Assembly (NCBI GenBank): GCA_000226015.1
Contig: JH154054.1
Location: 129,181-159,888 of the forward strand
Direction: 5' to 3'
From: Mnemiopsis leidyi
Taxonomy: Eukaryota > Ctenophora > Tentaculata > Lobata > Bolinopsidae
Length of the DNA: 30,708 nt
Program-made: the position numbers and the translations under genes
Shown: positions 19,170 to 28,521 of the stretch, one piece after another
Layout: every line of letters starts with the position of its first letter
How positions within the stretch are numbered: the stretch's first letter is position 1
The notes under the pieces: model-generated
Databases searched by the model: none
Told to the model about the DNA's origin: nothing
The model's input: only the letters and a program-made list of their open reading frames with translations

Positions 19170-22100
19170 GTGTGAAATTAACTTTAATAACTTTTCTTAT
19201 ATTTGTCCTCTTCTGATGACTAGTTGTAGCCCTAATAGCTCAAAAACCCATTTTTCTTTCAACTATTGCAATGTTTGAAGCTTTACATCGCATATTTGCA
19301 ACTTTTTGTTCAATCATTCATTATTAGTGGACTGTGTTTTCCCCTCTCCAGTCTCCTTATAATTCGGGTATGGTCATGACCAAAACCTAGGGATTCCCGA
19401 GATGCTGAGTTTGAGATTATCAAGAAGCTGAAAGCGACGAAAAAACAATTATCCCAAAGGAATAATTGTGACAAGGACATCAGGGACAGAAACCAAAGGA
19501 ATATCAATCAGGTTGGTGGCAGTCTGTTAGAAAAGCGAGTGTTGAATATTATACTGCTTATGTGCTAATCAAGTCAAATTAAAGATTGCATTTTTGTTGC
19601 TGCTCATGTTACATGATCAGTAAATAAGTAATATTTCAGCTCCCATGCATCACATTGTGATTATGATTTTAATTTTTTCAGTTAAATGAAGCTCTTAATG
19701 AAAATAACTCAAAGAAGGCGGAGAAGTATGAACTGATCTGCGAAAAGTGCAATGTGAGTTTTTACATCAAACGTTTACAATCCCGTACACTCACGAGGAT
19801 TGTCTTGATGAGTTTAAACCGTGAAATTGCGACACTTATTTATCGACATGACAACTTTGTTAATTTGCACAAAAATTCCAGGAATTACACATGCTCAACC
19901 AGTCGGTCGAGGAGTTAATCCAAAACAGAAACAGAAGGGAAGCAGAAATCCAGGACCTAAAAACTTTAGTAAGTGTTATAGTATTGTAGCTTTTAAACTA
20001 TGTCCAGATCGTGGCGGACGGCGGTGTATTCAGTGTCACCGTGCTTTAGAATTGTACAGTGTAGCTCTAGGTATCATTTGTTTATTTGTTAAAACATGAA
20101 TGACGATAAACATAACTTTTAGGCTGCTGACGAATTGGCCCCAAAAATCGAGACTCTGAGAATGCAGCAGTTAGATCCTAACTTAGACGACAACGTTGCA
20201 AAAGTTACACTTGATCTTGAGAAGTTGGTGGAGGAAAATGGAATCTACAAACAAAGTCTCCAGATTAAAGCACGAGCGGTACCTAACTTCATATTTTTTT
20301 AGCATTTACCATTTCCCGCATTTTTTCTCGCTTCTTGATTCTTGGTAAATCATGAGATATTGATTTATTAATGGTTTTATATAAGATCCCGATCACTTAT
20401 TTCAATAACAATTGAATCAATGGCCTACGTGAAATCACAACTTACACGTGGACTACTTGGCTCTTGCTGTAACTCATCAATATATCTAAACAGGAGGAGT
20501 GTTGTATCAATGTTGGGGGCCAGATATCTGCTACTAGTACTTTTCTGTCGGAGATTGCTAAGACTAACAGAAACATAGACGAGCGTCTAGCTGATTCCCT
20601 CTCGTTAAAGGTTTGCCTTGTATCTCTTAAAGGTGATATATTACCACATATTCTTATTCTAGGTTATTCGTGACATGGACCTTTGAAAGGTAGTCAGATT
20701 TAGTAAGTTAATCAATTATGCGTTCTTTCATCTTACACGCTAATACATGATGATTCACAGAAACAGAAAGAGAAGAATGAAGGGGAGTTAGACGAGTTAA
20801 GAAGGGAAATAGGTCTTGCAACACAGATGGAGCGGAAAACGGAGAAGGAGGACCTTATCTTCAAGACTAAGAGGGAAAAGGCCAATCAGACGGTTGGTTT
20901 CATATATTCATAGACAGTGGCTGCCGTAGTTTTTATTGCCATGAAGCTCATGACATCCTGCCTCCCCAATAGAAAAATAAAATTCGATCTGGAAGATGCG
21001 AAGTGCTAGTATACGAGGTGATGGACAAATAGTTTTATTTAAATAAAAAAGTATCGCCCTAACGGTCTAAACAATTCCGAACGCAGGTGGAAGAGCTACT
21101 AAGGGTGGAACAGGAAGTAGAAAGAAAGTTAAGTACATCTATAGAGAACCTCGGAGAGAGATACACGGTCTGGCTAAAAGTGAAGAGTGAGCGAGATGAC
21201 TGGAAGGAAGAGAGAGACACAGCCTGTTCAATCGAGGAGAATCTTTCCGTTTTTATTGGTAAGTTCTGTTTTCAGGTTAAGTATTCATTGGTAAGTTCTG
21301 TTTTCTAGTTTAGCATTTATTGCTAAGTTCTGTTTTCTAGTTTAGTATTTATTGGTACGTTCTGTTTTCAGGTTTAGTATTTATTGGTACGTTCTGTTTT
21401 CTAGTTTAGTATTTATTGGTAAGTTCTGTTTTCAGGTTTAGTATTTATTGGTACGTTCTGTTGTATAGTTTAGTATTTGTTGGTAAGTTCTGTTTTCAAG
21501 TTTAGTATTTGTTGGTGCGAGCTGTTTTCTAGTTTAGTATTTGTTGGTACGAGCTGTTTTCTAGTTTAGTATTTGTTGGTACGAGCTGTTTTCTAGTTTA
21601 GTCTTTACTTTACTTTACTGGCACATTCTACATTTTCTAGTTTAGTCTTCATTGGTACGTTATGTTTTACATACCAGGAACTCAATGAAAATGTCTTAAT
21701 CCAAACTCTCCCATAGACGAGTTTGGAAAGTTCCGAAAAACGTTAGAAGAGCCAGGTCGGATCTTGACAGGAGCTCTTCTCGTTAACAAACAGCAGTTGG
21801 AAAGAGTGTCTCAGGTGTCATATTATTGGTTATTGAAGCTTAGTTAAAAGAAATATAAAATCTGAGAAAGAAATATCGAAATATGAATCGAAGTATTGTA
21901 CCAAATGAAACGCTCATGTTTCAGTGACTATTTGTAAGCTTTCGAACATACACTGTGTTCATGGTCACACTGAAAATATAATTATGTCTATCACAATAAG
22001 TAGCACACTATAAAAGTCTAAACTGCACACAAAAATGTTACGATTCAATTCAATTATCAACACACTGCAACACAATAATCACTCGGTACTAACTACGATC

Positions 22101-25100
22101 AATGTAAATACACTATATAAAACTTTACTAAAGTACAATAAGCTGGCCATGTACAATTCCAGTTCAAAACTCGTTCAGAGATAAGATCTGTAATTGTCCA
22201 TAATCAGTAAAGATAACACGCCCTATTAAAATATCGAAAGTATTTATGTACGTTGAATGACTGTTTCAGATAACGAAAATTAAGTTTCCGGGGATTAGCA
22301 AATTACTGAGTCAGACTGTTATGGACATCAACAAACACTTCATCAAACCAAACATAGGTGAAATGCACTAGACTTGCCGACGGTGCAAACTGTAGTTATT
22401 TGGCAGTCATCAAATAGTGTTCGTTGTTGGTTTTTCAATTGCAAATAAATATCAAAGAAATTTTTTCGCTATCGACATTGGATATAACGATACTGGGAAA
22501 TCTTCATCTTGAAAGTGCTGGAACTAAGAAACCGTGCATAAATGTACTCAAATTTGCAGGTGTGGATCATTTTGACGTGACTGGTATCGATAAAATCGCT
22601 AATGTAGTGTCCCTGCTTATGACTAAGTTTACTTTCGTGCAAGACGAGTTTAAGTTGCAGCGGTAAGATTCTCCAAGTGTATCTCGGAAAATATCGTCCT
22701 AAATTTGCAGTTCAGCTTTTGTCTCCTTCATTTCTATTGTCTTTAAAACATATATGTTAACGTCTTATTGTCGCAGGGTGATAGACACTGGTTCACTAAT
22801 AGAGCTGTTCGAACAAGTTCTCGTCGACATAGACTCTTCTAGCAAGAACGGTAGGCACACCAAATACCAATGTCTAATAATCGAGCCCGCTGAAATCAGG
22901 AGGAAGTTAATTATTAACTTATCCTTAGATGTATCCTGTAGCTTTTGCTGGCTCATGTAATTGTCGTTTGCAAGAGACAATCAATTGTTGTGTTCAGATG
23001 AAGAAGATTTCATGCCTCTACTTAAAACTTCGCTCAAAGACCTGACCAAGAAGCTAGCTGCTATAAAAGTTGAGGAGAATAGCACAACTGCGGTCCCTAA
23101 AGTCAGTCAAGTTCAAAAGTTTTCTGCAACGGACTCCAACAACGGAAAATTTAACAAAATTTTACAACTCATTTCCAGTTTAGGTACATCTAGTCCAAAT
23201 ACCGTTCCTACGTTATTGTTTGACAGCTGTTTGACTGATATTCATAATTTACCTGATCTTGTAAGTCTGCACGAATGAACGATAAAGTCTGGCCTTGACT
23301 GAAGTAACTTTAATTATACTGAAATAATAGTTTACTGATATAATGGTTTATAATAGTTTACGCTTGTATGATTTATCAGAGGCTGTGTACGAGGTGCTGA
23401 AAGACGTTGGAACGCTAGCTGAGAAGACGGCTCTGCAGAACCAGCGTACACGATGTAAGATATTTATCTGTTTCAGTACTGTACTAATTTACAAAATGTA
23501 AAACTTCTTTTTTGAGAAACACTATATCAGGTAAATCCGTACTTCTACTATCATTATAATATTTTATATCCAGTTATAAATAATTGGAATATTTCAGTTG
23601 CAATAGACTGGATCAGCGGCGTAGTTGACACATTCGACAGTATTTTACTGCACGGAATAGAGCAACATGGTCTTCAGGGCAAAAACGTGTTGTTTGGTTA
23701 GTTGGTCTATCAACTTGACAAATTGAAAAAAAATACCTCCAGTATAAAAACGTCCAGTATTTATTTTTAGACTTGAACTTCTGTGAACCACAGTAAACAA
23801 TTTGTTAAACAATCAAGGCCAAATAATTATCCCTCATACCAAGAATATTTCAGAGTACGCCCAAGATTATGCCATCTCCCAAGTGAAGATTAGACACAAA
23901 CAACTGCGGGAGGAGTCTGACCAGATCAAGGCAGACCGTGTACAGCGGCTACTTCGACAAAGAATTGAGGAGAAAAAGAAGGAGATAACTGACTTCAAGC
24001 AGAAGAAGCTAGAAGAACAACGCAAACTTGAGGAAAAGCGAAGATTGGAGGAAGAACAGAGACTTGAAGAGCAACGGAAACTTGAGGAACAGCGAATACT
24101 AAAGGAACAGCAAAGACTTGAAGAAGAGCAAAAGCTCAAAGAGGAAAAGGATCGTGAAGAAGAAAGGAAAGCTGAGGAAGCAAGAAAAGTTGACGAATTA
24201 AGAAAGATCGAAGAAGAAAGAAAGCTAGAAGAGCAAAGAAAACATGAAGAAGAAGCAAAAGTTGAAAAGAAGCAGCAAGATCAAGAGGAGATGGAAAATG
24301 AAGAGAATATCGAGAAAGAAAACAAGGTGCTATCTGAAGACCAGCCTGGCGAAAATGTACTCAATAAAGAGAATGTTACTCCAGAAGAAGAAGGCTCAGA
24401 TGCTCGTAAGAGGAAGCTTCGACGACAAACTTACAACGTCACTCAGCCGACCAAATTGAGGAAGCTCTCCGATCAAGAAACAAAGCCAAACAACGCTACT
24501 TTTACCAAAGAAGTTAACAACAAAACTTATACCAAAGAAATGGAACAAGTTGCAAAATCTAGTCTTCCTTCAGCCACGGCAGACTCCGAAATTAGTTTCA
24601 ATACGCCCTCTAAATCAGATGAAACCATAGTGGTGGGAAAGAGTAGCCATGCTGCAGCCACTGCAGCAGCACGACGCAGGACATACAATGTGCCGTCCCC
24701 AGTCGACATAGCCTTCGTCAGGAACTCCACACAGAGGTCTAGCCTGGCTTTTACTCCGGAGTTGGTCAAGAGCACGATGCGACCCTCCAACATATTGCCG
24801 AAACCGGCAACTCCACTGGACAAGGTGTTGTTAAAATACAGCAACGTTGTGACGTCAGATACGCCACGTCGAAGATCACTCAAGAGTCGACTCTCTTCTG
24901 CCCCCAGCACCCCCTTGTTAAGATTTGCTGTCAGCAGACAAATGTGTCCCAAAACTGAACCTCCCAGGTACAGCTTTAGAACCCCCCATGTTTCCAGATT
25001 GAATGCTACCGCTAAATCTCATCCCTCGATGTTCAGTGAAGACGAATTCAATTTGTCCTTCTGCTCGAAAGTAACTTTAGATGAGATTGATTTAACCCCG

Positions 25101-26273
25101 GGTAGTGAGCCGCCGGAGAAAAACAATTTCTACACACCCTGTGCACCTCGAATGGCTAATGCACGCTCACTTATTACACCTATTTCTAGTGGAAAGCTTG
25201 ACTTTACAGCCTCTGACAAGAAATCTCGTGTTAGTGAAGTGAAACCTGCTGTACAGCCCTACGAGTCTCCCATGAAGTTGGAGCCACCAGATTTCTCACA
25301 AGACGAAGTAAGTATAAATCTGGACAAAAGTGTCGAGGAAGAATTGGATCGGTCAGAAAGTAATGAAGATAAAAAGGAAGAAGAAACAACAGCAAAATCT
25401 AATGAGCCTGAAACGCCCCATAAAGAAGATGTTGCTACTGTTACTGATAACTCCCAAACAGAAGATATTGCTACAGACGAAGACAGAATGTCCGTTGAGG
25501 AAGAAACGCAAACAGATCCAGTCACTCAAGACATGGCGTGTGGTACAGATGATTCTCAAATAGACGACGAGGAGGCCCCCAACGAGGAAGAAGTCAATGA
25601 AGCTGAGCTGTCTAGAAAAGAAGTTGCATGTGGGACATCATTTGTAGACGAGCGCATGGAAAAGTCAGTTGCATGCGGAACATCTTTCTTTTACGAACGA
25701 CACAACAAGTCTGTGGCATGTGGTAGGACAATGATTGAGGATAAAACCATCCTTGTAGGGATGGATAGTCAAGCTCGTTCACAGCCCACTGAGCAGCTCA
25801 ACCCCGTCATTTTATCTGACTCCAAACTAGAGGTCGATATTCCTCTTACTAGTTCAGAACAGGATCAACCCATGGCTGAACTGACAATGCCGGCTGAGTT
25901 TGCTACAAATACTGAACCAGAAAATGACGTCATGTCTGCTGATTCTACAGCTACTGGAACTGAACAATCAGATAATCCACCTCTGAATAATTCCACAGGA
26001 GAGGATACATCTCCTCAGCAGATTTCTATTGTAGAACCAGCTCAGCAACTTGAGGACGTTGAAACGGAGGTTCAACAAAATGCTGCTCTGAGTCCTGAAA
26101 TCGTTCCTCCTTCTCAACCTTTGTCTGATGAGTCTGTACTTGAGAAAGAGTCCAAGATCAAGAACTCCCGTTTGAAAAACACCGTCAGAAGGGGACCGAC
26201 CATAAGTTTTGTCAAATTGTCGGAGGCTTTCTTGATGAAATTTGAGTATAAACTATCGCGAAAAATGGAGTAA
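18341..26273 (+). CDS. NUF2: NUF2-like kinetochore/coiled-coil protein with giant C-terminal extension
   Basis: Eighteen exons: 18341-18472, 18602-18696, 18999-19169, 19391-19511, 19682-19753, 19882-19968, 20123-20278, 20494-20610, 20761-20892, 21087-21258, 21717-21814, 22270-22357, 22560-22662, 22777-22850, 22998-23260, 23382-23454, 23598-23696 and 23794-26273. All junctions are GT-AG, all phases agree and no stop intervenes, giving 1510 residues. Residues 1 to about 140 resemble the NUF2 calponin-homology domain: KPQLQNLYYCLLQRLL, then LTRPRKSRTLEIFSFLLNAV and FDQGNRDSRDAEF, matching the family's P-x-x-x-RT...FLS-INF..FRE pattern. Residues 141 to about 420 are charged coiled coil, as expected. 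NUF2 pairs with NDC80 to hold microtubules. The remaining 1090 residues are not part of known NUF2 (usually about 460 residues). Either the gene is extended or fused, or I have chained two genes. Another NN-CH family protein cannot be excluded. Confidence 0.6.
19391..21258 (+). CDS. NUF2-like exons 4-10: coiled-coil rod
   Basis: Seven exons rich in Glu, Lys, Gln and Leu encode residues 134 to about 418. Examples are FEIIKKLKATKKQLSQR, EKYELICEKCN, VEELIQNRNRREAEIQDL and LDELRREIGLATQMERK. Exon 4 uses the acceptor at 19389-19390; the earlier AG at about 19350 would bring an in-frame stop. Reading on into the next intron at 21258 adds only 17 residues before a stop, giving a 435-residue protein close to normal NUF2 length, so intron retention there could yield a conventional isoform. 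Confidence 0.7.
21250..21672 (+). repeat. 32-bp minisatellite built on a splice donor
   Basis: Starting at the exon end (TTTATTGGTAAGTTCTGTTT), a 32-bp unit repeats about eleven times (key base at 21258, 21290, 21322, 21354, 21386, 21418, 21450, 21482, 21514, 21546, 21578) and decays by 21672. Units contain both a donor-like GGTAAGT/GGTACGT and an acceptor-like TTTTCAG or TTTCTAG followed by GTTTAGTATT. The first unit overlaps the last exon bases, so the true donor is the array's first member. Confidence 0.95.
21717..23696 (+). CDS. NUF2-like exons 11-17: helical region of unknown family
   Basis: Seven exons encode about 265 residues that look helical but less coiled: ILTGALLVNKQQLERVSQ, FPGISKLLSQTVMDINKHF, DKIANVVSLLMTKFTFVQDE, FMPLLKTSLKDLTKKLA and FAIDWISGVVDTFDSILL. 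I recognise no domain. The phases link them to exon 10 and to the large exon 18. The exon at 23382 uses the second AG of a CAGAG acceptor; the first would break the frame. Confidence 0.65.
21815..22269 (+). other. intron (455 bp) in the NUF2-like gene
   Basis: AT-rich intron, donor GTGTCA (weak) and acceptor CTGTTTCAG. No other feature seen. Confidence 0.6.
23794..26273 (+). CDS. NUF2-like exon 18: ER/K helix and Ser/Thr-Pro-rich tail (826 aa)
   Basis: A single 2480-bp exon ends with TAA at 26271-26273. Residues about 742-864 are an uninterrupted EERK-rich stretch (EEQRKLEEKRRLEEEQRLEE and similar) typical of single alpha-helices such as in INCENP. Two copies of RR(Q/R)TYNV follow at 894-900 and 978-984. 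About a dozen SP/TP sites (FNTPSK, AFTPEL, PATPLDK, SDTPRRR, FYTPCAP, ESPMKL) suggest proline-directed kinase control. An acidic region contains ETQTDP (1255-1260) and four ACG(T/R) motifs at 1266-1329. The last 35 residues turn basic. No INCENP IN-box or other known domain is seen. I infer a disordered, phosphorylated tail. Confidence 0.85.
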
Positions 26274-26895
26274 TTTTTGACCTCATGAAATAGTTAAACG
26301 GTTCTGCTCATTTGAATTTGCGAATTTCGGATATTACATTTTCTTAATTCTTTATTTCAATGAAGTGCAATTTTTTAACCTGTATAGTAGATATTTCTTA
26401 TTTTCTATTCCGTGAAAATTGTTTCAATATTTGTTATCATTTGGAGATGCACGCTTTTTCACGAAAAATTTCATGTCCTTTGAGGACGTGATGTGAAACA
26501 CAAAAAATCACCCTCGTGTCAATGAAAAAGACATTTAATTGAGAGTTGAAACGTTTTAAATATCTCAACAGCTTTTTCAATTAATAACTTCTCGAATACT
26601 CCTCTAAAAACAGTTTTCTTCCAGGAATCTCTAGGAGTGTAAAGATCTTCTTGGGACTCGGATGTACCTCCCTCCTTAGTAGCGGTGATCCCGAGTTTCA
26701 TCATCGTGTAGGGGTGGTATCTGCAGGAGGCGTGATGACCACAGAGGAGTAATTATCTGTAATTATCTTTAGGTAGGTCCCTGTTGAAGAAGCTTAAGTC
26801 TGAACAGTGTTGATACTTTTATCAAAACATTTAACTCTGCATTGCTCAAAGAGGTTTAAACCATGCCTCTTGGTTGGTGTGAGTAATCAGAATAA
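26274..26895. other. region after the NUF2-like stop codon
   Basis: Presumed 3'UTR and intergenic DNA. I found no AATAAA in the first 600 bp after the stop. It overlaps the minus-strand exon candidate at 26519-26728. Confidence 0.5.
26519..26728 (-). CDS. candidate minus-strand terminal exon, unknown product
   Basis: On the minus strand, an acceptor-like CGCCTCCTGCAG is followed by an open frame reading YHPYTMMKLGITATKEGG, SESQEDLYTPRDSWKK and VFRGVFEKLLIEKAVEIF, then a stop at 26519. The composition is protein-like, but I recognise no family and cannot place the upstream exons, which would lie to the right. It could be chance. Confidence 0.2.
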   Translation of the reverse strand, partial: SCRYHPYTMMKLGITATKEGGTSESQEDLYTPRDSWKKTVFRGVFEKLLIEKAVEIFKTFQLSIKCLFH

Positions 26896-26984
26896 GGCTC
26901 TACCAGGGGCGTATCCAGGATTTTTCAAAGGGATCCTCTTACCGGCGAGCGAAGGGAGCCCGTAATAGCGGGGGTCTAGGGGCA

Positions 26985-27045
26985 CAGCCCTCAGTAGGGC
27001 CCAGGGGCAGGGCCCCTGGGGGGTTTGGGGGCGAAGCCCCCTGAA
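26985..27045. repeat. GC-rich hairpins inside the hAT-like element
   Basis: Two nested stem-loops are visible: GGGCCCAGGGGCAGGGCCC and GGGGGCGAAGCCCCC, the latter a 6-bp stem with a GAA loop. Together they form a strongly folding GC block. Confidence 0.6.
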
Positions 27046-27169
27046 AATACGGCTTTCTTCAGGCAAGACCCAGTGAATTTGCAGGGCGCTTTGACATGTT
27101 ACATCATACATAACTTAACAAAGTTTGGTAAGATAATCGCCCCTGGTAGAGCCCCTAAGTGATATATGC

Positions 27170-27214
27170 ACTTGTATTATAACAACTATACAGTATAGTT
27201 GTTATAATACAAGT
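27170..27214. repeat. 45-bp perfect palindrome
   Basis: The 22-base arm ending ATAACAACTATAC at 27191 is followed by a single A at 27192 and then its exact reverse complement, ending TTATAATACAAGT at 27214. No mismatch occurs in the 22-bp arms. It lies within the hAT-like element. Confidence 0.9.
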
Positions 27215-27616
27215 ATAGTCTATACTGTTTAAAATGTTTAAGCAGGTCTTAAACAAATATTTCAAATCACAGAACACAGGTAATGTAACTGGTAAAGATG
27301 TTGAGTTTCCAACAAATTAGTAAACAGTAATTACACAGTGCACATTGAATGAAACACTTCAGAATCTTTGAAAAATTAAATATAATATCATTTCATACGC
27401 ATTATAAGGATAAACTTGCAATTAGTAGAACTTACAGAAAGGTACATACTACATACAATACAACATATAAGTACGTAATACTAATACAGCCGTGTATAAA
27501 ATTTAATCCAACTTCTGACGGATCCTCGTTCTGACACAATTGCCTAAATTTCTGGCCGTCTCCAAAAATTTCTTAGAACTTTTCAGTTCAAAAGGGGGGA
27601 CCCTAGAGTCCCATGA

Positions 27617-27639
27617 CCCCCCCCCCCCCCCCCCCCCCC
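27617..27639. repeat. poly-C tract (23 bases)
   Basis: An uninterrupted run of C just before the right terminus of the hAT-like element; its length is likely unreliable in sequencing and assembly. Confidence 0.9.
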
Positions 27640-27765
27640 TGGATACGCCCATGGGCTCTACAGTTCCACTCAATAACTATGGCCCACTACTTAGTTAGTG
27701 GGCAGTCTCATTGTTAAACGGTCTTTACACACTTGAAACGGAAGGCGCGCGTCAGCCTGATTTAG

Positions 27766-27859
27766 TTTCCCGCCTGATTTTCACGAATATAAATATAGCG
27801 CGCACGTACGGCCCTTCACCAACTATAGCTGACTAAACGGAACTCTCGATATATAAAAA
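27766..27859 (+). promoter_or_regulatory. promoter-like segment with E2F-type site and TATA box
   Basis: TTTCCCGCC at 27766-27774 matches the E2F consensus, and TATATAAAAA lies at 27850-27859. The first ATG downstream (27912) opens only 26 codons and is followed directly by GTAAAC, a possible donor. No gene could be assigned, so function is inferred from motifs alone. Confidence 0.2.
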
Positions 27860-28521
27860 GAAAGTTGTATAATCTCATATTTCTCTGAAGTGTGCGGCTA
27901 CTTGGTTTAAAATGGTAAACTTGTGCCCCCTAATTGAAGTTTATATGGCATCAAGTCGACACGTCACTGTGAGAACAATTAAGAATTTGTAGTAAATTAG
28001 TTATTACTATGCGCCATCCCATTTGAACGAGGAAAGATGCCAGCCAAACCTTACAAAACCAAGTGCTTCACCATAATTGGTGAATTGGCTTTGTATTTAT
28101 TGTCCTTTTTGTGTTCTTGCACACGGATTTTGTTTTAAAGGGGTTTTTTAAAAGAAAGAATAAGTTTCCTCAATAATTGCTCTAAATAAGGCCTGCTTTA
28201 TCCTTAATTCGAAAATAGCCATATTATCTGGTCCAAGTGTTAATTTCAAAACACAAAATAGAAAACATTAAAGTTCACTAATTTTTATTGATTGGCGATG
28301 GTGTATTTCATTTTTGTTAAGCAGACCCTTTGTTAAAACTGTACGTGACCTTTTTGTAATCCTAATCTTTAGTTGATAATCCAATTTGAACCTAACTCGA
28401 AGGTCCTATTTAAAATATATTTCCCGAACCTTAGAACAATAAGTTAAGTAAAACCGGTTTTAACAACTGGACGTGCAAAAATTTCTCAGTATGCCATTTT
28501 CTGTAAGCTGTGCAAGCCCAG

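Larger units (their letters stand above)
26896..27661. mobile_element. hAT-like non-autonomous element with 8-bp target duplication
   Basis: An 8-bp direct repeat GGCTCTAC at 26896-26903 and 27654-27661 flanks termini CAGGGGCGTATCCAGG (26904-26919) and CCTGGATACGCCCATG (27638-27653), which are inverted copies with one mismatch. An 8-bp duplication and termini beginning CAG are hallmarks of hAT transposons. The roughly 750-bp interior has no transposase. It holds GC-rich hairpin sequence at about 26940-27045, an AT-rich half and a 23-base C run before the right end. The short frames inside are not genes. Confidence 0.8.

Noticed and set aside
23867..24139. Minus-strand Ser/Cys-rich 90-codon ORF
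   Set aside because: It is the antisense shadow of the EERK-rich helix in the large plus-strand exon.
24527..24952. Minus-strand 141-codon ORF
   Set aside because: It lies opposite the well-supported plus-strand exon and shows no recognisable domain.
23794..26273. INCENP identity for the large exon, based on the charged helix
   Set aside because: No IN-box is found at the C-terminus and the upstream exons give a NUF2-like CH domain. Only the single-helix character is shared.
26887..27111. Minus-strand ORF of 74 codons
   Set aside because: It covers the GC-rich half of the hAT-like element and has no protein homology that I recognise.
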